Shown: positions 17,914-28,178 of the stretch, piece by piece
How positions within the stretch are numbered: the first letter of the stretch is position 1
How the letters are laid out: every line of letters begins with the position of its first letter
Source: Occultella gossypii
GTDB lineage: Bacteria > Actinomycetota > Actinomycetes > Actinomycetales > Beutenbergiaceae
Direction of reading: 5' to 3'
DNA length: 64,000 nucleotides
Assembly: GCF_019947135.1 (NCBI RefSeq)
Contig: NZ_JAGSHT010000025.1
Span: 1-64,000 of the forward strand
Translations under genes and position numbers: made by a program
The notes under the pieces: model-generated
Database searches by the model: none
What the model saw: the letters and a program-made list of their open reading frames with translations, nothing else
What the model was told of the DNA's origin: nothing

Positions 17914-19161
17914 ATGAGCCGGGGTCCGCGCGGCGCCGGGGCGAACCGCGACTGGGGCAGCGACGACTCACGGACCCCGATCCTGCACGTGGACATGGAC
18001 GCGTTCTTCGCCGCGGTCGAACTGATCGACCGTCCGGAACTGCACGGCCGGCCGGTCATCGTCGGTGGTCAGCACCGCGGTGTGGTCCTCTCGGCGACCT
18101 ATGAGGCGCGGGCCGCCGGGGTCCACTCGGCGATGCCGATGGCGCAGGCGCGCGCGTTGTGCCCGCAGGCGATCGTGATCCAACCCGAGCATGGGCGCTA
18201 CCGCGAGGTGTCCCAGTCGGTGATGCGGATCCTCGGCGAGGTCACCCCCGTGATCGAACCCCTGAGCATCGACGAGGCGTTCCTCGACGTCTCCGGGGCG
18301 AGGCGTCGGATCGGGCCTCCGCGGCTCATAGCCGAGCAGATCCGTGAGCGGATCCGCTCCGAGCTCAAGGTGGTCGCGTCGGTCGGTATCGCCTCGACGA
18401 AGTTCGTCGCGAAGCTCGCGTCCAGCCACGCGAAGCCGGACGGCCTGTTGCTGATCCCGGACGAGTCGAGTGTGCCGTTCCTGCACTCGCTGCCGGTCGG
18501 TGCGCTCTGGGGAGTCGGCGAGCGTACTCAGGCGAACCTGGCTCGACTGGCCATCCACACGGTCGCCGACCTTGCCAACACCCCGGTCGGGACCCTGAAC
18601 CGGCTCCTCGGCAACTCCGCCGGCGGGCGGCTGTTCGACCTGTCCTGGGGGCGCGATCCACGGCCGGTGCAGCCCGTCCGTCAGGAGAAGTCCATCGGTC
18701 ACGAGCAGACGTTCGCGATCAACCTCACCGGGCGGGCGGAGATGGCCGCGGTCCTGCTCGATCAGGCGCACCGGTGCGCGGCTCGCCTGCGCGCAGGCGA
18801 TCTGGTCACCGCCGGGGTCTCGATCAAGGTGCGGTTCGCGGACTTCACCACACTGACCCGGTCGCGTGCCCTGGAGGCTCCGACGGACGTCGCGCACGAG
18901 CTGTACCAGGCTGCGCGGGCGCTGTTGGCGGGCGTGGACGTGCCGGCCGGGGGAGTGCGACTCCTGGGCGTCCGGTGTGACGCACTCAGCGATTCCGCGA
19001 CCACGGTGGTGCAGGCCCGACTCGACGATCCGGGGGAGGAACGTCGCGAGGCGGAGCGCGCGATGGACGCCGTCCGGGCCAGATATGGAGTGAATGCGCT
19101 CACAGCAGGGTCACTGCTATCCGTTCCGGCTACCGCGAACCGCTCAGGGGACTTAAACTAA
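17914..19161 (+). CDS. dinB: DNA polymerase IV
   Basis: A 415-residue Y-family translesion polymerase. Catalytic acids are Asp27 (HVDMDAFF), Asp120 and Glu121 (SIDEAFLDV). Palm/fingers come first, then a thumb with helix-hairpin-helix (PVGALWGVGERTQANL) and the little finger from about 265. It copies past damaged bases with low fidelity and no proofreading. Cotranscribed with the HEPN gene from the SOS promoter. Start ATG 17914; the extra 20 residues before the conserved PILHVDMD are normal for the group. No clear C-terminal clamp motif was seen. Confidence 0.95.
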   Translation: MSRGPRGAGANRDWGSDDSRTPILHVDMDAFFAAVELIDRPELHGRPVIVGGQHRGVVLSATYEARAAGVHSAMPMAQARALCPQAIVIQPEHGRYREVSQSVMRILGEVTPVIEPLSIDEAFLDVSGARRRIGPPRLIAEQIRERIRSELKVVASVGIASTKFVAKLASSHAKPDGLLLIPDESSVPFLHSLPVGALWGVGERTQANLARLAIHTVADLANTPVGTLNRLLGNSAGGRLFDLSWGRDPRPVQPVRQEKSIGHEQTFAINLTGRAEMAAVLLDQAHRCAARLRAGDLVTAGVSIKVRFADFTTLTRSRALEAPTDVAHELYQAARALLAGVDVPAGGVRLLGVRCDALSDSATTVVQARLDDPGEERREAERAMDAVRARYGVNALTAGSLLSVPATANRSGDLN

Positions 19162-19211
19162 GATTCAACAGCCCCGCACGGGGGCGGTCCGGAAACCTTT
19201 TGGGAGGTGAC

Positions 19212-19595
19212 ATGCCTCTCTCTGAGTACGAGCAACGCGTGCTGGAGCAGATGGAGCAGCAGTTGCGCTCCGACGACCCCAAGCTCGCGGATGCCATCTC
19301 CGGCACGCCGACGCGCCGACCCTTGCACGTGGTGCTCGGCACACTCGTGGCGCTGGCCGGGCTGGGCATGCTCGTTGGTGGCGTGGCCAGCCAGTTCATT
19401 CCACTCGGCATCGCCGGCTTCCTCGCCATGTTCGGTGGCGTCATGTGGGCCATCTCGCGGCCCCGGGTGGGGAGCCCGGTACCGAGCGGCGAGGCCGGCA
19501 AGGCCTCGAACGTGAGTCGGATGAAGCCACGGAAGTCTTCGTTCATGACACGGCTCGAGGAGCGCTGGGACCGCCGGCGCGGCGACGGTCAGTGA
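19212..19595 (+). CDS. DUF3040 membrane protein
   Basis: A 127-residue protein. MPLSEYEQRVLEQMEQQLRSDD is the DUF3040 signature, followed by two membrane helices (about 42-60 and 64-81) and a basic tail. The gene sits between dinB and mraZ in many actinobacteria; function unknown. Start ATG 19212 after GGGAGGT (19202-19208). Confidence 0.9.
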   Translation: MPLSEYEQRVLEQMEQQLRSDDPKLADAISGTPTRRPLHVVLGTLVALAGLGMLVGGVASQFIPLGIAGFLAMFGGVMWAISRPRVGSPVPSGEAGKASNVSRMKPRKSSFMTRLEERWDRRRGDGQ

Positions 19596-19599
19596 GGCA

Positions 19600-19650
19600 C
19601 CGGACCTGCAGTACCGAGCCGGACCTGTAGTACCGAGGAGCAGTACCGAG
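19600..19650 (+). repeat. 19-base tandem direct repeat
   Basis: CCGGACCTGCAGTACCGAG (19600-19618) is followed directly by the same 19 bases with one change (19619-19637), then a partial copy ending AGTACCGAG (19638-19650). It begins 4 bases after the DUF3040 stop. The remaining sequence to 19864 shows no supported gene. Confidence 0.85.
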
Positions 19651-19864
19651 GGTGTCGTCCGAACGCATTCGAGCGGACTCACCCGGTGACATGCGGCCGC
19701 AGTGGCGCGGCCTCCCGCGTCCCATGCCGGGACGGATGCGGCCCACGAAGCCGTCGCGGTCGTTGCGCGCACTCCGGGTGGAGCGCGCGCCGGTGTTGGC
19801 ATTCGCGCAATGGCGGAACGCGCTCAGGTCAGCGGCGGACGACCCGCTCAGAGACGGAACGCTG

Positions 19865-22021
19865 TCAGCGGCGCGTACCCGCAGCCTGCCGCCCGGCGGC
19901 CTTGGCGCCGGCAACCACCTGCTCCGCCCAGAGGTCGACGTTCACCGGATCGGCCACGGAGGCATCGGAGCGCCCGTACCGCTCGGTCGCCACCGCGTCC
20001 GCGAGCTGACGGATCGCGGCTGCCGCGTCGGGCTCGAGACGTTCCGCCGCCGCCCGCGCCAGCGCCTTCGGCGTCAGCGCGGGTGAGGTGTCGAACCCGG
20101 CCCGACCGAGCGCTCGAAGTGCTCGTTCCCAGTGGTGTTCGAGCGTGCTTCCCGAGGCCCGCCGGCGCCGCCAGGCACCGACGGCGGCGAGGAGCACGAT
20201 CAACCCGGAGATCACGGCGAGCACCACGGCCACGTTGGAGCGCTGGGCACTCGAGGAGTCGGGTGCTGTGGTCGACGGCGTCGTGGCAGCCGGTCCGGTG
20301 GTCGGGGCCGGTGAGGTCGCGGCCGTGGTGGGCGCCTGCGTCGCGGTCGGCTCCTGGCTCGGCTCCGCACCCGTGGCCGGGGTGGGTGCCCACGCGGGCG
20401 CGTCCCCGGACTGCAGGCTGGGGGTCGGCTCGAACCGCACCCAGCCGACGTCGGGGAACAAGACCTGGGGCCAGGCATGCGCACGGTGCGCGGAGATCAC
20501 GTTGACGCCGTCCGGGCGGGTCTCGCCGGGCAGGAATCCGATCGCGACCCGGGTCGGGATGTCGAGCGTGCGCAGCATGATCGCCATCGCAGTCGCAAAC
20601 TGAACGCAGTACCCGTTCCGGTCGTTGAGGAAGTCCCAGACCGCATCGGTGGTGCGGGCACCCTCGATGGTCTGCGTATAGACGAACAGGGCGTCGTCGC
20701 GAAGGAAGTTCTGGATCGCGAGTACCTGCTCGTACGGCGACGTCGCACCGGCCTCGTCCACGACCTCCCGGGTCAGGTCTGCGATCTCCTGCCCGTACCC
20801 CGTGTCGGGGACCTCAAGCAGTTGTGGGTCGACGTCGAGGGACCGCGGATCGAGCGTGTTCAGCGCAGCGGCGCTGAGATTCCGTTGCGTGAACTCCACG
20901 CCATATGTGAACGGTGACGGGGGCGAACCCTGCGCGATGACCTCGTCGGCCGTCGGGTCGTAGGCCCAGGCCCCCTCGACCGATACCGATCGGGGCTCTC
21001 CGGGTACCAGCAGCCGGTCCTGCCCGAGGTCATGGATGGTGATCGTGGCCTGCTGACCGGACCCACCGCCCGGATCGTCCTGCGGCCACAACACCTGGCC
21101 CTCGACCGCCACCGTGTCACCGGGCGCGCCGCGCTCCCAGGTGCTGCCGTTGAACTCGGTGAGGGTGTAGGCCTGAAGCGGCCCGAGCTGGGCGGGCGTG
21201 ACGCCCTGGTAGGTCACCAGGAGCACGTCCTCGTCCCGCTGCAGGTTCTCCCGCAGGTCCAGGCCGAGATCCAGCCGGGTGGAGTTGGACGAGCTCAGGT
21301 CATAGAGGGTGTGCAGGCGCACCGGGCTCGGGAGCCGGAGCAGGCTGGGTGCCCCGACGAGGGTCACCAGGAGGGTCGCCGCCACCACGGTCGCGCTCGC
21401 CGTGACGGCCCGGCGCCGCAACGTACCGGCCTCACGTCGTCTCGACCGGGGCGTCGGTTCGTGGGCTCGCGCCTGGACGGCGAGCAGCATCAGGAAGCTC
21501 AGGCCGGCCACGACGAACACCCATGTGTGCACCCGCGCACCGATCACCACCGGAACCGTCCACAGCCCCAGAAGTGGCAGCGCGGCCCATGCCGGCGCGC
21601 CGGCTCCGACCCCCAGAAGCTCCGCGAACAGGTAGACGACCACCATCCCGGTGACCACGAGCAGTCCGACTCCGACGTTGCCGGAGATCGGCGGTGTGGA
21701 CTCGCGGGCAGCCACGAGACCGGAGTCGACGAGGGCGCGCAACTCGTGGATGGACGCCCTCGTGGGCAGGATCCCGAGCAGCGCCGAGCCGGGCGCGAAG
21801 ATCGCGGCCACCGTGAAGGCGGCCACCACGAGGCCGATCAGCGTCGGCAGCAGGTCCGAGCGCAGGAATCGGCGTGCGAGCAGGACCGCCCCCGCGACGA
21901 CGAGGAGGGCGAGGACACCCTTGCGCAGCCACACGTCCTGATCGACGAGCCGCGCCAGCGCGAACGTCGATGCCAACGTGGCGACCAGGACCGCCCCGGT
22001 TGCCGGCAGGCGGCGGCCCAT
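19865..22021 (-). CDS. TgpA-like membrane transglutaminase
   Basis: A 718-residue protein: five to six N-terminal membrane helices (within about 1-225), an extracellular region with a transglutaminase-like cysteine protease core, a Pro/Ser/Thr-rich linker, one more helix (about 605-627, VVLAVISGLIVLLAAVGAW) and a DUF4129-like tail. The core shows Cys in RNGYCVQFATAM, His in SAHRAHAWPQV and Asp in PDVGWVRFEPTPS, so the catalytic triad appears intact. Role unknown, probably extracellular crosslinking or proteolysis. Its ATG overlaps the stop of the DUF58 gene by one base (TGATG), so they are coupled. Confidence 0.92.
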   Translation of the reverse strand: MGRRLPATGAVLVATLASTFALARLVDQDVWLRKGVLALLVVAGAVLLARRFLRSDLLPTLIGLVVAAFTVAAIFAPGSALLGILPTRASIHELRALVDSGLVAARESTPPISGNVGVGLLVVTGMVVVYLFAELLGVGAGAPAWAALPLLGLWTVPVVIGARVHTWVFVVAGLSFLMLLAVQARAHEPTPRSRRREAGTLRRRAVTASATVVAATLLVTLVGAPSLLRLPSPVRLHTLYDLSSSNSTRLDLGLDLRENLQRDEDVLLVTYQGVTPAQLGPLQAYTLTEFNGSTWERGAPGDTVAVEGQVLWPQDDPGGGSGQQATITIHDLGQDRLLVPGEPRSVSVEGAWAYDPTADEVIAQGSPPSPFTYGVEFTQRNLSAAALNTLDPRSLDVDPQLLEVPDTGYGQEIADLTREVVDEAGATSPYEQVLAIQNFLRDDALFVYTQTIEGARTTDAVWDFLNDRNGYCVQFATAMAIMLRTLDIPTRVAIGFLPGETRPDGVNVISAHRAHAWPQVLFPDVGWVRFEPTPSLQSGDAPAWAPTPATGAEPSQEPTATQAPTTAATSPAPTTGPAATTPSTTAPDSSSAQRSNVAVVLAVISGLIVLLAAVGAWRRRRASGSTLEHHWERALRALGRAGFDTSPALTPKALARAAAERLEPDAAAAIRQLADAVATERYGRSDASVADPVNVDLWAEQVVAGAKAAGRQAAGTRR

Positions 22022-23187
22022 CAGCGGACACCCACCGTGAGCAGATCGGACCAGGCGTCGGCGGTCGAGGCGTCGGGACCCACCTGTGACACGCTCCAGC
22101 CCTCCGACTCCAGCGGCCCCAGGTCCGTGCCCGCGACCGTGGACACCACCAGTGCGAAGCAGCGGCGGCGTCCGGCCAACGGCGCGATCCGGTCGATCAA
22201 CGCCTCCTCGGGTTCCCGGAGGACCACCATGAGGATCGGGGCACCGCTGCCGCGGGCCCGGCGCATGAGCTCGGCGTGTACGTCGTCCCGGATGTCGGCG
22301 GGGATGGCCTCGGCCCGGGCGAGCAGGTCCAGCGCCTCGGTCTGCGACGGGCCGACCAGTGGTTCGTCGCTCGCGCCACCGCGGGTGGTGTGGTGCGTGG
22401 CGAGCCGGACCCGGTACCGGTGCCGGATCAGCGAGACCGCCAGGGACGCCGTGGCGCTGACTGCCCACTCCGTCCCGTTCTCGGGGGAATGGTCCTCCGA
22501 TGCGCCCAGATCGAGGAGGACGTCCACGCCGTGCGTCGTCGACGGCTCGTCCTGGCGGACCATCAGGGCGCCCAGGCGCGCGGAGCTGCGCCAGTGCACC
22601 CGATGCAGATCGTCGCCGCGCTGATACTCGCGCAGCGTCAGGTCCTCGAGATTGCGCTGCGGGCTGCCCTGGGGCCGGGACACAGCCGCGTCCAGCGTCA
22701 CCGCGCGGATCTCCCGGGTCAGATCGGTGTACCGGGGCCAGACGATCACCTCGTCCGTCGGACCACTGGTGACGCGCCAGCGCACGAGGTTCAGGGGGTC
22801 GGAGCGATGCACTGTCGCCGGGCCGAGGGAGAACACGCCCCGACTCGGCGGGGTGATCGTGTAGCCGCCCCCGCTGGTCCCGCTCCGGTGCAGGGCGCTC
22901 GGCACGCGCTCACGCAGAGTCGTCCACGGCCCGAGCCGGACATCTGTGGTGTGCAGCCGGACCGTCGCGCTGGAACCCGCCGTCGGGCGCTGTGGGATGA
23001 CCGTGCGCACCACCGCCGCCGGCTTCGAGGTGGCCCGGGTGACCAGCGACCAGAGCAGGCTGACCAGCGGCACCGCGACCACCAGACCCGCGATCCGCGC
23101 GAGCGTGAGCGACTGCATGGACGCGGCCAGCACGGCCAGGACGGCCCCGCTGATCAGCAGGCCGATCGCCCGGGCGCTCAGTCGCAC
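22021..23187 (-). CDS. DUF58 protein
   Basis: A 388-residue protein with two N-terminal membrane helices (about 8-48) and a DUF58/vWA-like cytoplasmic region. The DUF58 core YQRGDDLHRVHWRSSARLG is present. Always found beside MoxR ATPases and transglutaminase genes, as here; the trio is thought to be a chaperone-like system for envelope proteins. Starts 10 bases after moxR ends. Confidence 0.92.
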   Translation of the reverse strand: MRLSARAIGLLISGAVLAVLAASMQSLTLARIAGLVVAVPLVSLLWSLVTRATSKPAAVVRTVIPQRPTAGSSATVRLHTTDVRLGPWTTLRERVPSALHRSGTSGGGYTITPPSRGVFSLGPATVHRSDPLNLVRWRVTSGPTDEVIVWPRYTDLTREIRAVTLDAAVSRPQGSPQRNLEDLTLREYQRGDDLHRVHWRSSARLGALMVRQDEPSTTHGVDVLLDLGASEDHSPENGTEWAVSATASLAVSLIRHRYRVRLATHHTTRGGASDEPLVGPSQTEALDLLARAEAIPADIRDDVHAELMRRARGSGAPILMVVLREPEEALIDRIAPLAGRRRCFALVVSTVAGTDLGPLESEGWSVSQVGPDASTADAWSDLLTVGVR

Positions 23188-23197
23188 GGCAGGATCC

Positions 23198-24160
<963 letters not shown>

Positions 24161-24230
24161 GGCCCGAGCCTATTGGGTCACGACCGCCCGCGTTCGATGA
24201 AGTGATGGGTGGATCGGCACGATCGATTTC

Positions 24231-24246
24231 CTCCACTTCGCACCAC
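24231..24246 (-). promoter_or_regulatory. MraZ-box-like pair in reverse orientation
   Basis: CTCCAC-TTCG-CACCAC; on the minus strand this reads GTGGTG-N4-GTGGAG, two MraZ-type hexamers with 10-base period. It lies between moxR and mraZ. Confidence 0.45.
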
Positions 24247-24307
24247 CGGTTCTGACCTGCATGTTTGCACGTGATCTTCACGACTCGGCACGCGATCTGC
24301 CTTGTGG

Positions 24308-24333
24308 GTGGAGCAAAGTGGAGTAGCGTGGGG
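24308..24333 (+). promoter_or_regulatory. MraZ boxes (three direct repeats)
   Basis: GTGGAG (24308-24313), GTGGAG (24318-24323) and GTGGGG (24328-24333), each separated by 4 bases, giving the 10-base period of known MraZ operators. They lie 33-58 bases upstream of the mraZ start, as expected for autoregulation of the cell-wall cluster. Confidence 0.8.
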
Positions 24334-24365
24334 CCATCCGGAGTGAAGTGGGAAGGGGGTGGGTG

Positions 24366-24794
24366 ATGTTTCTCGGTACGTACGAGCCTCGGCTGGACGA
24401 GAAGGGCCGCCTGATCCTGCCCGCCAAGTTCCGCGACGAGATGGCGCCCGGGGTCTTCATCACGCGGGGCCAGGACCGCTGTCTGTACGCCTTCCCGCGC
24501 GATGAGTTCGAGCGCGTGCACACCGAACTCCGGCAGGCCTCCAGTGCGGACAAGCGCACCCGCGACTACATGCGGGTGTTCCTCTCCGGGGCGTCCGAGG
24601 AGATCCCGGACCGGCAGGGTCGCGTCACGATCCCCGCGAACCTGCGGAAATACGCCGGCCTCAACCGGGAGCTGGCCGTGATCGGCACCGGCACCCGGAT
24701 CGAGATCTGGGACGCCGAGGCATGGGCCACCTACCTCGAGGCCTCCGAGCAGGCCTTCGCCGACATCAGCGAGGAGGTGATCCCGGGTCTCTGA
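24366..24794 (+). CDS. mraZ: Transcriptional regulator MraZ
   Basis: A 142-residue protein with two AbrB-like SpoVT domains, each with the DxxGR pattern ([14 protein letters not shown] and [13 protein letters not shown]). It forms rings that bind spaced GTGG repeats and controls the division cluster it heads. Start ATG 24366 after GGAAGGGGG; an in-frame upstream ATG or GTG lacks conservation since the family starts [11 protein letters not shown]. Three direct repeats upstream match its operator. Confidence 0.97.
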   Translation: MFLGTYEPRLDEKGRLILPAKFRDEMAPGVFITRGQDRCLYAFPRDEFERVHTELRQASSADKRTRDYMRVFLSGASEEIPDRQGRVTIPANLRKYAGLNRELAVIGTGTRIEIWDAEAWATYLEASEQAFADISEEVIPGL

Positions 24795-24907
24795 CGCACC
24801 ACCGCCCCGCGAGGTCTCTCACCGCGACTCTGACGCACTTCCCCGGCGCCAGAGCAGGCGGGGGGAGTCCTGGTCGGGCGGCGGAGGGCCTCCCGACCAA
24901 CCACTCG

Positions 24908-24942
24908 CTCCACGTCCCACCACGCACTCCACTTCCCACCAC
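24908..24942 (-). promoter_or_regulatory. Reverse MraZ-box-like repeats between mraZ and rsmH
   Basis: Two copies of CTCCAC-N4-CACCAC at 24908-24923 and 24927-24942, period 19. On the minus strand they read GTGGTG-N4-GTGGAG, the same composite as at 24231-24246. They lie 31-65 bases before the rsmH start. Confidence 0.5.
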
Positions 24943-24972
24943 CGAACGGACCGAGCCCCGCAGGAAGGCCCC

Positions 24973-25962
24973 ATGAGCTCCGAAGACATCGACGGCAGGC
25001 ACATTCCCGTGCTCGCCGACCGGTGCGTCGAGCTGCTCGGTCCCGCACTTGCCGAACCCGGCGCCGTCTATGTGGACGGCACGCTCGGGCTCGGCGGTCA
25101 CAGCGAGCTGGTGCTGACCCGCTTTCCACACGTGCGGGTCATCGGCATCGACCGGGACCCGGCCGCCCTCGCCCTGGCCGGAGCACGGCTTGCCCCGTTC
25201 TCCGACCGGTTCACGCCGGTCCACGCGGTCCATGACTCGATCGGCGACGTCGTCGCCGCCCACACCGAAACCGGTCGGGTGCAGGGGATCCTCCTCGACC
25301 TCGGCGTCTCCTCGATGCAGCTCGACGAGCCGGAGCGCGGGTTCGCCTACGCGCAGGACGCGCCGCTGGACATGCGCATGGACCAGACCACCGGGCGCAC
25401 CGCGGCCGAACTGCTCGCTTCGGAGTCGGAGCACGAGCTGCGCACGATCCTCTACCGCTACGGCGACGAGAAGTTCGCCCCCCGGATCGCCCGGGCCATC
25501 ATCGCCCGGCGCGAGAGCGACCCGGTGACCCGGTCCGGGCAGCTGGTGGACCTCGTCCGCGACAACATCCCGCAGGCCGCCCGGCGCACCGGCGGGAACC
25601 CCGCGAAGCGGACCTTCCAGGCCCTGCGGATCGCCGTGAACGCCGAGCTCGAGGTCCTCGAGCGTGCGATCCCCGCCGCCGTGGCCACCCTGGCCGTCGG
25701 CGGGCGGATCGTCGTCATGTCCTTCCAGTCGCTGGAGGACCGGATCGTCAAGCGGGCGCTGGCCCGCGGAGCGACCTCCTCCACCCCACCGGGTCTCCCG
25801 GTGGAACTGAGTGAGCACGAGCCCTACCTGCGGTTGCTCACCCGCGGTGCCGAGGAGGCCGACGCGGCCGAACAGGCCCGCAACCCCCGCTCGGCCTCGG
25901 TCCGGCTCCGGGCCGCCGAGCGGTTGCGCCCCACCCCCACCCACCTGGAGGCCCACTCATGA
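24973..25962 (+). CDS. rsmH: 16S rRNA (cytosine(1402)-N(4))-methyltransferase
   Basis: A 329-residue RsmH (MraW), which methylates N4 of C1402 in the ribosomal P site. [13 protein letters not shown] start, SAM motif [12 protein letters not shown], then [34 protein letters not shown] and [12 protein letters not shown], all family signatures. Start ATG 24973 is a few bases after AGGAAGG. Its stop overlaps the ftsL start (ATGA). Confidence 0.98.
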   Translation: MSSEDIDGRHIPVLADRCVELLGPALAEPGAVYVDGTLGLGGHSELVLTRFPHVRVIGIDRDPAALALAGARLAPFSDRFTPVHAVHDSIGDVVAAHTETGRVQGILLDLGVSSMQLDEPERGFAYAQDAPLDMRMDQTTGRTAAELLASESEHELRTILYRYGDEKFAPRIARAIIARRESDPVTRSGQLVDLVRDNIPQAARRTGGNPAKRTFQALRIAVNAELEVLERAIPAAVATLAVGGRIVVMSFQSLEDRIVKRALARGATSSTPPGLPVELSEHEPYLRLLTRGAEEADAAEQARNPRSASVRLRAAERLRPTPTHLEAHS

Positions 25963-26366
25963 GCGCCATGCCGGCCCGCGCCCCTCGGACGGCGCGACCG
26001 CTCGCCGTCCCGACGTGGCGGCCACGGTTGCGGATCGTTCGCGCGCCTGCACCCGCCCGGACCGTGCTCCCGTTCATCCTGTTGTGCATGGCCATCCTCG
26101 GCGGCGCACTCCTGGGTGCCCTGGCGCTGAACACGGCGATGGCCACGACGGCGTACGAGATGCGTGACCAGGAGGTCGCGCTCGCCCGGCTCTCGGAGGA
26201 GCAGCAGGTGCTCGCCCAGCAGGTGGACACGCTCGGCTCGCCCGCGGCACTGTCCGCACGGGCGGCGGCGCTCGGCATGGTGCCGGCGGAGGGCATGAGT
26301 TACATCCTGCTCGAGCAGGGCACCGTGCTCGGCGAGGCGGCCGGGCTGATCGGCGAGGACGGGTGA
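25959..26366 (+). CDS. ftsL: FtsL-like septum protein
   Basis: A 135-residue bitopic protein: basic cytoplasmic N-terminus, one membrane helix (about 37-59), and a periplasmic coiled coil (about 65-95, rich in Glu/Gln/Leu, with [15 protein letters not shown]). Sequence identity among FtsL proteins is low; the call rests on topology and its place between rsmH and ftsI. It should link FtsQ and the FtsW-FtsI synthase. ATG 25959 overlaps the rsmH stop by 4 bases. Confidence 0.88.
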   Translation: MSAMPARAPRTARPLAVPTWRPRLRIVRAPAPARTVLPFILLCMAILGGALLGALALNTAMATTAYEMRDQEVALARLSEEQQVLAQQVDTLGSPAALSARAAALGMVPAEGMSYILLEQGTVLGEAAGLIGEDG

Positions 26367-28159
26367 GAAGGATGGCGCGAGGACAGAACCCCTTCACAGC
26401 GGTCGGGACACCGGAGAAGCGGCAGACGGTCCTGCTCGCCGCCCTCCTGGCGGTGATGATGGTCTTCGCCGGCCGCCTCATCTACGTCCAGGCGATCATC
26501 GGGCCATCCCTGGCCCAGGCGGCGCTCGATGGGCGTACTCGGACCTACACCTTGACAGGCGCTCGGGGTGACATCCTCGATGCCCGGGGAACCGTGCTGG
26601 CCACGACGGTTGAGACCTACACGGTCGCGGTGGATCAGCGCCAGATCCCGGACTTCCGTCTCTACGACGAGGAGGGCGAGGAGGTGGTCAGCTACGGCGC
26701 CGCTGCCGCCGCCCAGGTGCTCGCTCCGGTGCTCGGTGTGGACGCCAACGTGCTCGGAGCGCAACTCGTCGGAGAGGACGGCTACCACGTGTTGGCCCGG
26801 GACGTCTCGCCGGAACTGTGGCAGCAGATCGCGGCCCTCGGCGTGAACGGGGTGTACTCCGAGGACACGTTCGAAAGGGTCTACCCGAACGGCGCCACGG
26901 CCGGCAACATCCTCGGCTGGGTGAACGCAGACGGCGACGGCGCAGCCGGCATCGAGCAGACCCAGAACTCCGATCTGCTCGGCACCGACGGCCAGCTCCA
27001 GGTTGAGATCGGCGCGTCCGGTCAGGTTATCCCGACCGGGCAGCAGACCACCACCCCGGCGATGCCGGGCTGCGACGTGCAACTGACCATCGACGCGGAC
27101 ATCCAGTGGCACACCCAGCAGGTGATCGATGACGCGGTGGACACCTACGGGGCGAGTTGGGGCGCGGTCGTCGTGATCGAGCGCAGCACCGGCCGGATCA
27201 TCGCGCTCGCGGACTCCGACAGCGTGGACCCGAACAATCCTGGGGCCTCCGCGGCAGAGGACCGTGGTGCCCGTTCGGTGACGAGCCCGTACGAACCGGG
27301 TTCGACCGGCAAGGTGCTCACCATTCTGAGCGCGCTCGAGGAGGGCGTGATCACACCGACCAGCCCGATCGAGGACCCGTACCGGCTCACCACAGACAAC
27401 GGTCAGACGTTCCGCGACCACACCGAGCACCCCGATCAGGTGCTCACCCCGGCTGGTGTGCTCGCCGAGTCCGCGAACACCGGGACGGTCAACATCGGCA
27501 GCCTCATGTCGGACGCCACCCGGTATGAGTACATGCAGCGGCTCGGCTGGGCGGAAGCCACGGGGATCGGGCTGCCCGGGGAATCCGGGGGCATCCTCGC
27601 CGCCCCGGACGACTGGGACGGCCGCCAGCGCTTCACCACGATGTTCGGTCAGGGCGTGGCCGTGACGCTGCTGCAGAACACCGGGGTCTTCGCCACGATC
27701 GCGAACGACGGTGTCCACATCACCCCCCGCCTGGTGGACGGCTACGACTGCGACGGAGAGTTCATCACGAACGAGCCGGCAGAACCCGAGCAGGTGGTCT
27801 CGCCGGAGAGCAGCGAGCAGATGATCCGGATGCTCGAAAGCGTCGTCGGCGACGACGGCACCGGAGAGCATGCCGCGATCGAGGGGTACCGGATCGCCGG
27901 CAAGACCGGGACGGCCCAGGTGGCCGACGAGACCGGGGAGCTCAACGACGTTGCCGCATCGTTCGTCGGCATCGCCCCGGCCGACGATCCCGACCTGGCC
28001 GTCGGCGTGGTCATCTACAACCCGTCCAGCGGGATCTACGGCGGCACCATCGCTGCCCCGGTGTTCCACGATGTCACCGCGTTCGCCCTGCAGTCTCGCG
28101 GCGTCGCGCCCAGCACGGAGCCGGCGGACCCCTACCCGCTGACGCCGGATGCCTCCTGA
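26363..28159 (+). CDS. ftsI: Septal peptidoglycan transpeptidase FtsI (PBP3/PBP2b class B)
   Basis: A 598-residue class B penicillin-binding protein: membrane anchor (about 23-41), dimerisation domain starting at LTGARGDILDARG, then transpeptidase domain with catalytic Ser314 (EPGSTGK), Ser370-x-Asn372 (SAN) and Lys514-Thr-Gly. It crosslinks septal peptidoglycan with FtsW and is a beta-lactam target. The SxxK motif reads STGK where STFK or STMK is more usual. GTG 26363 overlaps ftsL by 4 bases; ATG 26372 is an alternative. No PASTA domain at the C-terminus. Confidence 0.97.
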   Translation: MRRMARGQNPFTAVGTPEKRQTVLLAALLAVMMVFAGRLIYVQAIIGPSLAQAALDGRTRTYTLTGARGDILDARGTVLATTVETYTVAVDQRQIPDFRLYDEEGEEVVSYGAAAAAQVLAPVLGVDANVLGAQLVGEDGYHVLARDVSPELWQQIAALGVNGVYSEDTFERVYPNGATAGNILGWVNADGDGAAGIEQTQNSDLLGTDGQLQVEIGASGQVIPTGQQTTTPAMPGCDVQLTIDADIQWHTQQVIDDAVDTYGASWGAVVVIERSTGRIIALADSDSVDPNNPGASAAEDRGARSVTSPYEPGSTGKVLTILSALEEGVITPTSPIEDPYRLTTDNGQTFRDHTEHPDQVLTPAGVLAESANTGTVNIGSLMSDATRYEYMQRLGWAEATGIGLPGESGGILAAPDDWDGRQRFTTMFGQGVAVTLLQNTGVFATIANDGVHITPRLVDGYDCDGEFITNEPAEPEQVVSPESSEQMIRMLESVVGDDGTGEHAAIEGYRIAGKTGTAQVADETGELNDVAASFVGIAPADDPDLAVGVVIYNPSSGIYGGTIAAPVFHDVTAFALQSRGVAPSTEPADPYPLTPDAS

Positions 28160-28178
28160 AACGGTAGATTTTCCTCCC

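Noticed and set aside
19652-19864. Possible small gene on either strand between DUF3040 and the transglutaminase gene
   Set aside because: The frames run into the opposite strand of the transglutaminase gene, lack ribosome sites and resemble no family.
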